DNA of 25,528 nt from Cloacibacillus sp. (GCF_020860125.1 NZ_JAJBUX010000032.1:1-25528); one strand, 5' to 3'; positions 15,969 through 22,741 are shown, numbered from the stretch's first letter. Program-made: numbers and translations. Notes: generated by a model from the sequence alone, not told the origin.

Positions 15969-16808
15969 TTACAGTTTTTCGATCGGGACCCAGATTTCGC
16001 AGTAGGTATCTTCCGGATTTTCAGTGAACGGCGCATACAGCTCGATACTATAATTGCCGCCAAGCCTGTATTCCCTGCAATTCGGGAGCCATTCGCTCCA
16101 GATTTTCGTATTCACATCCTGTAAAGACTTGGGAAGCGCCCCATGACATGGAAATATCACCCACGTTCCCGCGGGAATCACCTTGGTGACATAGCCGTTG
16201 GGGATCTCGTTCCAGGGAATATAGTTATCCGCGATTAGATAATCAAAGATCTTTCCATCAACATCCATGCAGATACCGTACATCCCGCAGACAATTTGGT
16301 TCTCCCCGCTTTTCATATGTTCCCGCCAGAAGCTGGGGATCTCATCATAGCTGGTGTCGGTATTAAATTTCTTTGACTTGCCCATAACCGTAAAGGCTTC
16401 TTTTTCAGCAATTTTATACTCCAACATTGTGCCGCCCTCCATTGAGATTTTGATATGCAGCGGCGCGTAAGCGCGAAGCCGCGCGCCTTTTTTTGTCGCC
16501 GCGGAGGGAGAAACGCCGTGAAAGCGGGCAAACGCCCTGGCGAAACTATCCGGAGATTCATAGCCATATTTTATCGCGATATTTATGACCTTGTCGTTTT
16601 CCCTCGAAAGTTCCTGAGCGGCAAGCGTAAGACGGCGGTTGCGGATATATTCACCGATGGTAACGCCGCAAAGCACACTGAATATTCTCTGAAAATAAAA
16701 AGCGCTGACATAGCTGCATGCCGCTATATCCTCGATATTCAAATCCTCAGTAATATTATCTTCAATATACCTGATTGCGTTCTGAATGCCGTCCATCCAG
16801 CCGTTCAT
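15969..16808 (-). CDS. AraC-family transcriptional regulator with GyrI-like ligand-binding domain
   Basis: 279 residues from the chosen start. Residues 1-100 are an AraC/Rob-type double helix-turn-helix (GIQNAIRYIEDNITEDLNIE, SYVSAFYFQRIFSVLCGVTI, NIAIKYGYESPDSFARAFAR). Residues 120-279 form a GyrI-like/SoxS-Rob-type effector domain (TVMGKSKKFNTD, FDYLIADNYIP, VIPAGTWVIFPCHGALP, and a closing SIELYAPF with EIWVPIEKL). Such proteins sense lipophilic or cationic compounds and often control efflux. An upstream ATG (16838) would add ten residues but has no ribosome site; ATG 16808 has GGTGGG six bases away and fits the family's usual start. No efflux gene is adjacent, so its regulon is unknown. 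Two 10-bp direct repeats lie upstream. Confidence 0.88.
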   Translation of the reverse strand: MNGWMDGIQNAIRYIEDNITEDLNIEDIAACSYVSAFYFQRIFSVLCGVTIGEYIRNRRLTLAAQELSRENDKVINIAIKYGYESPDSFARAFARFHGVSPSAATKKGARLRAYAPLHIKISMEGGTMLEYKIAEKEAFTVMGKSKKFNTDTSYDEIPSFWREHMKSGENQIVCGMYGICMDVDGKIFDYLIADNYIPWNEIPNGYVTKVIPAGTWVIFPCHGALPKSLQDVNTKIWSEWLPNCREYRLGGNYSIELYAPFTENPEDTYCEIWVPIEKL

Positions 16809-16863
16809 CTCATACCCACCGTCTCTCTGCGAATTCATTGTAGCGATGAAATTGGGAAAACTC

Positions 16864-16926
16864 CCGACTATTTATGCTTTTAGGTGCGGTGCCGTACTAT
16901 GCCGCTGCTGCCGTGTCCGACTATTT
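16864..16926. repeat. Pair of 10-bp direct repeats upstream of the AraC-type gene
   Basis: CCGACTATTT occurs at 16864-16873 and 16917-16926, 53 bp apart, close to five helical turns and 50-120 bp upstream of the AraC-type start. Same-face spacing of direct repeats is typical of AraC-family half-sites. Autoregulation is inferred. Confidence 0.4.
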
Positions 16927-16995
16927 TTCTCTGACTGCATGAGCGTATTTTAATAAATAAAATAGGAGCTGCGATATTCTAAATAAAGAATTATT

Positions 16996-17025
16996 GAAAA
17001 ACGCGGGCAAACTTCCGATGCCCGC
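16996..17025 (-). terminator. Intrinsic terminator (minus strand) of the GNAT-like gene
   Basis: Read on the minus strand, GCGGGCA (17025-17019) pairs with TGCCCGC (17009-17003) around nine bases and is followed by GTTTTTCAATAA. It is about 140 bases downstream of the stop at 17166. Confidence 0.75.
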
Positions 17026-17165
17026 AATTCTGTCTTGGACACGACACAACTACCGCCGTTCCATACGGCGAACGCTTTTAATGGCCGGAGCGCAAAAATA
17101 TCAGTTGCTTAGAGCCGCGATTACCTGCTGATCTATTCTTAGCTTACGCGCCTGTTTGCCCTGCC

Positions 17166-17774
17166 TCAGCGCCTGAGGAAAAACCAATAATCCTCGTCGA
17201 GATTCCTGATCTCAAAATGGCCGTGTCCGGCGCAGAGCGATAGCAATTCGCCGTTCGAAAAATCAGCCGCGACCACGTCCTTATCCCTCAGCAGCCGGCG
17301 GTTGAAATGGGCCATTGCCGCCAGCACGCGGAAATCTCTTCTCGCGGTGGGAGCGACGCCGCAGCCGAGCACATAGGTGACCGACCTTCCCTCCTTCAAA
17401 AGGGCGGAAAGGATTCCTTCCATCTCCTCAAAATGCGGTAGCGGTGTGGCTCCGTCGCCGTCTTTGCTGAAAATGAAATTATAAAACTCCGGACTGCCCT
17501 CCGCGAGCCTCCGATAATCGACCATATATTCATAAGCGGCGAGACGGTCGTCCGCTCCGCATACGCCAAAGGCGCCGTCATTCTCCGCGCAGTAGCCCAC
17601 CGTCCTTGCGATCCGCTCTTCCATAAGCGCCATCCGCCGTTCGCGCGAAAGGCCGCCGTACAGCTTTAGATAATATTCATTGTCGGCCATACAGAGCGCG
17701 GCGAGTGAGGCGGCCTCTTTCAGCCTGCCGCCGAGCCCTATTAAGGAGACCTTGTTTTCGCCAGATTTATCCAT
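17166..17774 (-). CDS. Uncharacterised protein, possibly GNAT-fold acetyltransferase
   Basis: 202 residues, not recognised as a named family. The pattern is GNAT-like. An N-terminal helix-rich part (ALCMADNEYYLKLYGGLSRE, RRMALMEERIARTVGYCAEN) resembles the acceptor side. YVLGCGVAPTARRDFRVLAAM sits where GNAT proteins have the strand and acetyl-CoA loop (V-x-P-x-x-R-x-x-x), though the usual R/Q-x-x-G-x-G/A is not conserved. The end, HFEIRNLDEDYWFFLRR, resembles a GNAT final strand. No signal peptide or membrane span is seen. AGGGA lies about ten bases before the start. It is divergent from the cysE leader and stands alone with its own terminator. The acetyltransferase assignment is inference from pattern only. 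Confidence 0.6.
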   Translation of the reverse strand: MDKSGENKVSLIGLGGRLKEAASLAALCMADNEYYLKLYGGLSRERRMALMEERIARTVGYCAENDGAFGVCGADDRLAAYEYMVDYRRLAEGSPEFYNFIFSKDGDGATPLPHFEEMEGILSALLKEGRSVTYVLGCGVAPTARRDFRVLAAMAHFNRRLLRDKDVVAADFSNGELLSLCAGHGHFEIRNLDEDYWFFLRR

Positions 17775-17842
17775 AAAATATCATTCCCTCTTTATCTCCT
17801 ATTCTACGAAATATTTTAAATTAAAGATATAGGCAAAACTGG

Positions 17843-17871
17843 TTGCCAATTAACGAAAGAGGTTATAAAAT
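17843..17871 (+). promoter_or_regulatory. Candidate promoter of the cysE leader
   Basis: TTGCCA (17843-17848), a 17-base spacer, then TAAAAT (17866-17871). The start site would be near 17878, which would make the leader-peptide message almost leaderless. If the AAAGAGG ribosome site at 17856-17862 is used instead, the promoter must lie further upstream, where only weak matches are seen. Confidence 0.4.
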
Positions 17872-17877
17872 GTCAGC

Positions 17878-17973
17878 ATGAGAAATATGCGGACGGAAAG
17901 TTGTGTTAAAAAGGACTGTTGTTGCTGTACGTTTAGCGGTAAAAACGTATGGCCAGAGGTGCCGTGCTCATAG
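17878..17973 (+). CDS. Cysteine-rich leader peptide of the cysE attenuator (new call)
   Basis: 31 codons from ATG 17878 (28 from the in-frame ATG at 17887), ending in TAG at 17971-17973. From 17887 it begins MRTESCVKKDCCCCTFSG. Four consecutive Cys codons (TGT TGT TGC TGT) occupy 17917-17928, and six of 31 residues are Cys. It sits directly upstream of a stem-loop series, an intrinsic terminator and serine acetyltransferase, the first enzyme committed to cysteine. This is the logic of amino-acid leader peptides such as trpL and hisL: ribosomes short of Cys-tRNA would stall on the run and alter leader folding. The start is uncertain. ATG 17878 overlaps the stop of a three-codon ORF (ATG 17870) that has the best ribosome site, so coupling is possible. 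Expression is unproven. Confidence 0.65.
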   Translation: MRNMRTESCVKKDCCCCTFSGKNVWPEVPCS

Positions 17974-18015
17974 AGGAGCAGGCATAGAACAAGTCTACAG
18001 AGAGATTTTATATCC

Positions 18016-18050
18016 AAGAGAGCCTGCCTGCGGCAGGCTCTCTTTTTTAT
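18016..18050 (+). terminator. Intrinsic terminator (attenuator) just upstream of cysE
   Basis: AAGAGAGCCTGCC (18016-18028) pairs perfectly over 13 bp with GGCAGGCTCTCTT (18032-18044) around a three-base loop and runs into TTTTTTATTA. It ends four bases before the cysE ribosome site. No full-length gene precedes it on this strand, so it acts on leader transcripts. Confidence 0.88.
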
Positions 18051-18068
18051 TATGGAGGGGGAAGATCA

Positions 18069-18785
18069 ATGGGAATATGGAAAAACATCAGCAGCGACTA
18101 CATGGCGGCTAAGCGGAACGATCCTGCGATTCCCGACGGATTGCGCGGATTTCTGGAGATCGTCTTCTGTACGCCGGGCTTTCTCGCGATAACCGCGCAC
18201 CGCGGTATCCACTATCTTCACACGCGCTGGCATATACCGGTGCTGCCGCGCTTCATCTCACTAATCGTGCGCTGGTGGACGGGGATAGAGATCCACCCCG
18301 CGGCGCAGATAGGGGAGGGCTTCTTCGTCGACCATGGCGCGGGCGTCGTTATCGGCGAGACGGCGGTCGTTGGCAAAAACGTCACTCTCTATCAGGGAGT
18401 GACCCTTGGCGGCACTGGCAACGAAAAAAGCCACAAACGCCACCCCACTCTTGGCGACAACGTCTTTGTCGGCAGCGGCGCGAAGATACTGGGCCCCATT
18501 ACGGTCGGCTCCAACTCGCGCATCGGCGCCAACAGCGCCGTCCTTAAGAACGTCCCCGAAAATGCCACCGTCACCGGTATGCGGGCGCGCATTGTCAAGG
18601 TCAACGGCAAGCCGGTGAGCAGCGCCTCCGCGGCGCTGTCGCCTGAAGAGCTGCTGGCGCGTATTATCCGTCTTGAAGAAGAGCTCTATTACCTGCAGCG
18701 CGAATTCAAACAATGCCGCGGCGACGAAATCGAAGAGGCTCCTGCGGTATCCGGCGAACTGGAGATAGAGGTGGCGCACAAATAA
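18069..18785 (+). CDS. cysE: Serine O-acetyltransferase
   Basis: 238 residues, the short EpsC/CysE form. It makes O-acetylserine from serine and acetyl-CoA, the first step of cysteine synthesis. An N-terminal helical part (1-70) is followed by a left-handed beta-helix of hexapeptide repeats (about 73-180). Marks include GIEIHPAAQIG, the active-site VDHGAGVVIGE with H89, LGGTGNEKSHKRHP with H125, and GANSAVLKNVPENATVTGMRAR. The C-terminal 55 residues are a charged helix (PEELLARIIRLEEELYYLQR) and an acidic tail, longer than in many homologues and possibly a coiled coil for partner contact. Start supported by GGAGGGGG about seven bases upstream. It is preceded by a Cys-codon leader and terminator, suggesting control by cysteine. 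No cysK is adjacent. Confidence 0.93.
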   Translation: MGIWKNISSDYMAAKRNDPAIPDGLRGFLEIVFCTPGFLAITAHRGIHYLHTRWHIPVLPRFISLIVRWWTGIEIHPAAQIGEGFFVDHGAGVVIGETAVVGKNVTLYQGVTLGGTGNEKSHKRHPTLGDNVFVGSGAKILGPITVGSNSRIGANSAVLKNVPENATVTGMRARIVKVNGKPVSSASAALSPEELLARIIRLEEELYYLQREFKQCRGDEIEEAPAVSGELEIEVAHK

Positions 18786-18914
18786 CCGCCGCCGGGTCGG
18801 AAATGTTGATAATCATTACTGATATATCAAAATAAATAGCCGTATCCTCATACTGTGATATTTCTGAGAGATAAGTTGGTTCATATTAACATAAAAATAC
18901 TCTGATGATGGGGT

Positions 18915-19020
18915 AAAGCTCTGCTTTTGCCGGAAATAGTATCTTTTTATTGCAAAACTATTTTTTGCAAGCAATAGCCCTTTGCGAAATTAGAGATTTT
19001 CTCATAAACAGAGCTTTTTT
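18915..19020 (+). repeat. Nested inverted repeats, possible structured RNA or operator region
   Basis: AAAGCTCTG (18915-18923) can pair with CAGAGCTTT (19009-19017), which runs into TTT. Inside are TTGCAAAA/TTTTGCAA (18950-18957, 18963-18970, five-base loop) and an alternative AAATAGT/ACTATTT (18934-18940, 18957-18963). The composition is AT-rich, so some pairings may be chance. Confidence 0.3.
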
Positions 19021-19148
19021 AGAGAAAATTTTGAGTAAAAATTGTGCTGAAAAATATCGTATTTAATATAATAATTTTAGATTTAATAAAAACTTAAAAA
19101 TATCTGATAGATGTAAAAACGTTAAATTTTTGAAAAAATATTCTAACG

Positions 19149-19177
19149 TTGACACAATCGCTCTTCTGATATATCTT
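19149..19177 (+). promoter_or_regulatory. Promoter of the DctP-type binding protein gene
   Basis: TTGACA (19149-19154) is followed after 17 bases by TATCTT (19172-19177). The start site would be near 19184, giving a leader of about 118 bases before ATG 19302. Confidence 0.6.
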
Positions 19178-19301
19178 GTATTCAACAAAATAGTTAAGCA
19201 ATTTTACATATTTATATATAGGTGTAAGTACCGTCTCGGCTTTTTCGGCCTGATTGGGCCGTATCTGATAAAAGCAGAATTTGAAGGGAGAGGTACCAGT
19301 A

Positions 19302-20303
19302 ATGAAGAAATTTGCAGTACTCATGACAGCACTCCTCGTATCAGCCATAATGGCGACATCGGCTATGGCGGCGGAGCAGATAGTTCTCCGTTTCGCGGGG
19401 CAGCAGCCCACGGAACATCTTTGCACGAAGATGATGCACGATTTCGCGAAAGAGATCGAGCAGAAGACAAAGGGACGCGTTAAGATCAACGTATTCCCCG
19501 CCAACCAGCTGGGCAGCTATGAACTCGTCATGGAAGAGCTTATCCGCGGAACGATCGACATGTCCGTAACCTCGTTCGCCAGCGGCTTTGACCCCCGTTT
19601 CGACGTCATCTACACCAATGGTATCGTAAGCAGCTACGCTGAAGCGAAGAAAGTATTCACCCCCGGCGCATGGCTCCCCAACAAGCTTGTTGAACTTGGC
19701 AAGCCTCTCGGCGTCAACGTCCTCGGCTCCTATGTCGAAGGTATGATCGGTATCGCCTCAACGAAACCCCTCAAAGAACCCCTTAACCCGAAGGTCGACA
19801 AGGGCGTTCTCGTCCGCGTTGCCAACATGGACGTTTACAACCTAGGCGCAAAGGCCATGGGCTTCCGTACGATCACCATTCCCTGGGCCGACATCTACCA
19901 GTCACTCCAGACCGGCGTCTGCGACGCGGTCAACGGTATGTCGACAGCCGCCGCTTACACCACCCTGGGCGACGTTATGAAGTACTGGTACGCGACGAAC
20001 TATTCCTTCGAGTACCTCCCGCTGATGGTCAGCGAAAAAGCTTGGAAGAAACTTTCGCCCGCCGACCAGAAGATATTCCAGGAAGCCGCGAAGAACTTCA
20101 CCCTCAAATCGATCAGCACTGCTGAATCAGAAGATATGAAATACATGAAGCTAATGGAAAAGAAGGGCATCAAGGTCCACAAGTACACCGCTCAGGAGCT
20201 TAAGCCCATCAAAGACGCCTGCATAGGCATCTGGGACGAGCTTGGCAAGAGAGGACTCACACCGGAGCTCATGAAGGGCCTCAGAGAGAACCTCGGCAAA
20301 TAA
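19302..20303 (+). CDS. DctP-family TRAP transporter solute-binding protein (orphan)
   Basis: 333 residues. Signal peptide MKKFAVLMTALLVSAIMATS with AMA cleavage near residue 24. The mature protein has the DctP pattern: LRFAGQQPTEHLCTKMMHDF, GRVKINVFPANQLGSYELVM, a conserved ligand-contact Arg in KGVLVRVANMD, and the specificity segment IPWADIYQSLQTGVCDAVNG. It captures an organic acid or related anion in the periplasm for a DctQ/DctM permease. No permease genes are next to it; a terminator follows at once, so it must work with a permease encoded elsewhere. The ATG at 19302 has GGGAGAGG nine bases upstream; the longer frame from TTG 19281 is not supported. Confidence 0.92.
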   Translation: MKKFAVLMTALLVSAIMATSAMAAEQIVLRFAGQQPTEHLCTKMMHDFAKEIEQKTKGRVKINVFPANQLGSYELVMEELIRGTIDMSVTSFASGFDPRFDVIYTNGIVSSYAEAKKVFTPGAWLPNKLVELGKPLGVNVLGSYVEGMIGIASTKPLKEPLNPKVDKGVLVRVANMDVYNLGAKAMGFRTITIPWADIYQSLQTGVCDAVNGMSTAAAYTTLGDVMKYWYATNYSFEYLPLMVSEKAWKKLSPADQKIFQEAAKNFTLKSISTAESEDMKYMKLMEKKGIKVHKYTAQELKPIKDACIGIWDELGKRGLTPELMKGLRENLGK

Positions 20304-20332
20304 GTTTCCATAATCCCATAAAAATCAGAGAT

Positions 20333-20371
20333 AAAAACCGGCTGAGAGGCACCGCCTCCGGCCGGTTTTTT
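20333..20371 (+). terminator. Intrinsic terminator of the DctP-type gene
   Basis: AACCGGC (20336-20342) pairs with GCCGGTT (20361-20367), enclosing a second stem GAGGC/GCCTC (20346-20350, 20354-20358), followed by a T-run to 20371. Confidence 0.88.
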
Positions 20372-20857
20372 GTATTTGTAGCGGATGTCTACTAGCTCTT
20401 CAGTTTGAAATGTGGGCGGTTCGTCAGGAAATCCGGGTATTATTTTGCATCGCAATATATAAAACCGGGACATCCGTAACCGGTCGGGGCAGAGACCCGC
20501 GCGGTGCGGTTAGGGCTGTAGCGGCTATGCATATGTTATTTTGTATCTTGGCTGATATGACACAGCCGTGTCTTTTTCACGGCTGTTGGATGGCTACCCC
20601 TTCGTTTTTTGAATTTTTCTCATACTTTTGTTCGGTTCTTGGCGTTTTTCACGGCGAAAATTATTAAAAACCCGCTGTATACGCTATCATGGTTTGCCTT
20701 CGTTCCGTCATGCCTGGTTTGCACTGGGGATTGGCGGCGTTGGGCTTCTGCCGTAACACTAGGCGCGGAAAAACAGGGCGGAAACCGTCAGCTTGAATGC
20801 TCTGGGACGCGGTTACTTTTGCAATTGACATGACTCTTGCCTGTAAAGCTAAATTCC
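20372..20857. other. 486-bp spacer before the ylxM operon; no gene recognised
   Basis: Short frames here lack ribosome sites and have unlikely composition. A perfect nine-base stem ACAGCCGTG/CACGGCTGT (20562-20570, 20578-20586) with a T-rich loop is the clearest structure, with no T-run after it. No tRNA or SRP RNA fold was recognised. It may be decayed sequence or hold an unrecognised small RNA. Confidence 0.5.
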
Positions 20858-20886
20858 TTGACAGGCATTCTTTCAGCCTGTATAAT
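20858..20886 (+). promoter_or_regulatory. Consensus promoter of the ylxM-rplS operon, with dyad overlap
   Basis: TTGACA (20858-20863), exactly 17 bases, TATAAT (20881-20886): both hexamers match the consensus fully. ACAGGC (20861-20866) and GCCTGT (20876-20881) form an inverted repeat overlapping both hexamers, and another GCCTGT lies at 20839-20844. The ylxM start is 30 bases downstream. Confidence 0.85.
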
Positions 20887-20915
20887 CCTTTGGTTGACTG
20901 AGGGGAGCGGTTGTT

Positions 20916-21242
20916 GTGGCGGAAAAAGATTCTTTGAACCAGCGTGTCAGAGACGGGCTTCTGCTCGACAATTATGGTTTGCAGCTCACGGAAAAGCAGC
21001 GGATGGCCTGCGAGATGATCCTCATGCAGGATTTTTCGCTCTCGGAGGCGGCGGAGACGCTCGGCGTCTCGCGGCAGGGTGTCCACGACCTCATCACGCG
21101 TGCGCGGGAGCATATGGAGGAGTATGAGAAATCCTTCGGCCTCATCGCGCGCCGTCAGCAGATGGAGCAGGTGCTTGAGGAAAACAGGGAGCGTCTGCCG
21201 GAAGATTTTTACGTGACATTCAAAAAAATCCTTGGAGCATAG
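20916..21242 (+). CDS. ylxM: YlxM/p13-like DNA-binding protein, SRP operon partner
   Basis: 108 residues from a GTG start with GGGGAG eight bases upstream. The core is a sigma-70 region 4-like helix-turn-helix: YGLQLTEKQRMACEMILMQD, then FSLSEAAETLGVSRQGVHDL. This matches the YlxM/p13 family, encoded directly before ffh in many bacteria and reported to affect the signal recognition particle in some Gram-positives. The C-terminal third is a charged helix. The ffh start codon follows the stop by nine bases, so they are co-transcribed. Its molecular role remains poorly defined. Confidence 0.88.
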   Translation: MAEKDSLNQRVRDGLLLDNYGLQLTEKQRMACEMILMQDFSLSEAAETLGVSRQGVHDLITRAREHMEEYEKSFGLIARRQQMEQVLEENRERLPEDFYVTFKKILGA

Positions 21243-21251
21243 GGAGACGGC

Positions 21252-22622
21252 ATGTTTGACTCATTAAAAGAACGCTTTGAAAATATATTCGCGGGACTGC
21301 GCGGCAAGGGCAAGCTCTCGGAAGAGGACATAAATCTCGCGCTGCGCGAGGTGCGCCGCGCACTGCTTGAGGCCGACGTCAATTACAAGGTCGTAAAGGA
21401 CGTTGTTGAGGCGATCCGCACGCGCGCCACGGGCCAGCAGGTCCTTGAGTCGATAACCCCTTCGCAGCTCATCTTCACGATAGTTTACGAAGAATTGATA
21501 AAGATAATGGGAGAGGCCCCCGCGCCTCTCGTCATCTCACCGAAGCCGCCGACGGTCTACATGATGGTTGGTCTCCAGGGCTCCGGCAAGACGACCACAA
21601 CGGTAAAGATCGCGCGCCGGATGTCGAAGGGGCACAAGCCCCTCGTCGTCGCCTGTGACCTTCGCAGGCCGGCGGCCGTCGACCAGCTCCGCGTGCTCGC
21701 GGAGAAAGCGAATATCCCCTTCTTCGGCCCCGAGGCCGGTGAGACGGACCCCGTGGCGGTGGCGCGCAGGTCGCGCGCCTATGCGGAGTCTCACCTCTGC
21801 GACATGATACTGCTCGATACCGCGGGACGGCTGCAGATGGACGACGAGCTCATGCGCGAGCTGGAGTCCATGAAGGAGGCGACCGCGCCGACGGAGATAC
21901 TGCTCGTCGTCGACTCGATGACGGGACAGGAGGCGGTAAACGTCGCTGGCACCTTCCACGAGCGCCTCGGCCTTACCGGCGTGGTGCTGACGAAGCTCGA
22001 CGGCGACGCGCGCGGCGGCCCCTCGCTTGCGGTGCGCGCAAGCACCGGCGTGCCGATAAAGCTTGCCGGATGCGGTGAAAAGACTGAGGACCTCGAGGTT
22101 TTCGACGCGCGCCGCATGGCGCAGCGCATCATCGGCATGGGCGATATGGAGGGGCTGCTGGAGAAGGTGCAGTCCGCTACCTCCGACGCAGATATAGAAC
22201 GGATGACGGAGAGTCTCAAGAAGAACCGCTTCACCCTTGAGGATATGCTGATGCAGCTCCAGCAGATAAAGAAGCTGGGGCCTTTGGAAAAGGTGCTTGA
22301 GATGCTCCCGATACCGGGCGCGAGCAAGGCGCTGAAGAACGCCGATATAGACCCGAAGCGGATGAAGCAGTCCGAGGCGATCATCCTTTCAATGACGCTG
22401 AAGGAGCGCCGCAATCCCGAGATAATCAAGGGAAGCCGCCGCAAGCGGATCGCGCAGGGCTCAGGCACTTCGGTGCAGATGGTGAACCAGGTGCTCGCGC
22501 AGTATGAGCAGATGAAGGGCATGATGAAGACCTTCGGCAAGATGTCCGGAGGCAAAGGCGGATTCAAGATGCCGCCGGGTATGGGCGGCATGATGAAGGG
22601 CAAGAGAGGTTTCTTCCGCTAG
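21252..22622 (+). CDS. ffh: Signal recognition particle protein, SRP54 GTPase
   Basis: 456 residues, normal for Ffh. The N domain (1-90) contains LREVRRALLEADVNYKVVKD. The G domain has P-loop GLQGSGKT (107-114), DTAGR (189-193) and TKLDGD (247-252). The methionine-rich M domain (about 300-456) includes the RNA-binding GSGTSVQMVNQVLAQY segment and ends in a Gly/Met-rich tail, MPPGMGGMMKGKRGFFR. With 4.5S RNA it binds signal sequences on nascent chains and delivers ribosomes to FtsY at the membrane. AGGGAGA lies just upstream of the ATG. It is second in the operon. The SRP RNA gene was not found in this window. Confidence 0.97.
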   Translation: MFDSLKERFENIFAGLRGKGKLSEEDINLALREVRRALLEADVNYKVVKDVVEAIRTRATGQQVLESITPSQLIFTIVYEELIKIMGEAPAPLVISPKPPTVYMMVGLQGSGKTTTTVKIARRMSKGHKPLVVACDLRRPAAVDQLRVLAEKANIPFFGPEAGETDPVAVARRSRAYAESHLCDMILLDTAGRLQMDDELMRELESMKEATAPTEILLVVDSMTGQEAVNVAGTFHERLGLTGVVLTKLDGDARGGPSLAVRASTGVPIKLAGCGEKTEDLEVFDARRMAQRIIGMGDMEGLLEKVQSATSDADIERMTESLKKNRFTLEDMLMQLQQIKKLGPLEKVLEMLPIPGASKALKNADIDPKRMKQSEAIILSMTLKERRNPEIIKGSRRKRIAQGSGTSVQMVNQVLAQYEQMKGMMKTFGKMSGGKGGFKMPPGMGGMMKGKRGFFR

Positions 22623-22741
22623 TTAAAGATTGACTCGGAGATCGAATCCCCGTTTTCAATAGAAATGGCCCTGATCAAGCCGTACGGCGCATATAATCAG
22701 CGGCTATTTACAAAGAAAAAACACAGGAGGTGTTAGCGCAA

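Larger units (their letters stand above)
16839..17165. other. Spacer between two minus-strand genes; no coding gene recognised
   Basis: It holds the upstream region of the AraC-type gene (two 10-bp repeats) and a minus-strand terminator at 16996-17025. Between that terminator and the stop codon at 17168 are about 140 bases of 3' region with short GC-rich patches. No ORF with a ribosome site is convincing. Confidence 0.5.
17878..18050 (+). promoter_or_regulatory. cysE transcription-attenuation leader
   Basis: Stem 1 is TACGTTT/AAACGTA (17928-17934 with 17943-17949), starting at the last Cys codon. Stem 2 is TGCC-gt-GCTC with GAGC-a-GGCA (17960-17984), containing the leader stop codon. GCAGGCA (17978-17984) in stem 2 is fully complementary to TGCCTGC (18025-18031) in the terminator, so an antiterminator can form. 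The terminator is at 18016-18050. No T-box or S-box consensus was found. Confidence 0.6.
18786..19301. other. AT-rich 516-bp spacer between cysE and the DctP-type gene
   Basis: No gene with a ribosome site is seen. It contains an inverted-repeat element (18915-19020), a clear plus-strand promoter (19149-19177), and a leader of about 118 bases. No strong terminator for cysE was identified in it. Confidence 0.55.

Noticed and set aside
17069..17165. Possible frameshifted C-terminal extension of the GNAT-like protein (minus strand, about 22 codons in the next frame)
   Set aside because: The protein already ends in a GNAT-like final strand, and no slippery sequence is seen at the stop.
17940..17985. 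T-box-like motif in the cysE leader (AGAGGTGCCGTG resembling AGGGTGGNACCGCG)
   Set aside because: The core UGGNA bulge sequence is missing and no specifier stem is visible; the Cys codon run gives a simpler explanation.
17903..18112. 69-codon frame overlapping the cysE leader and the start of cysE
   Set aside because: It runs straight through the terminator stem and T-run, has no ribosome site at its GTG, and is out of frame with the Cys-rich leader peptide, which explains the region better.
20397..20450. GGTTCGTCAGGAAATCC stretch as a tRNA T-arm
   Set aside because: No matching acceptor, D or anticodon arms could be drawn around it.
20410..20667. 85-codon frame in the spacer before ylxM
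   Set aside because: No ribosome site, atypical composition and no recognisable domain.
22692..22697. TATAAT upstream of rpsP as an internal promoter
   Set aside because: No acceptable -35 at 16-18 bp; noted only as a weak possibility in the rpsP entry.
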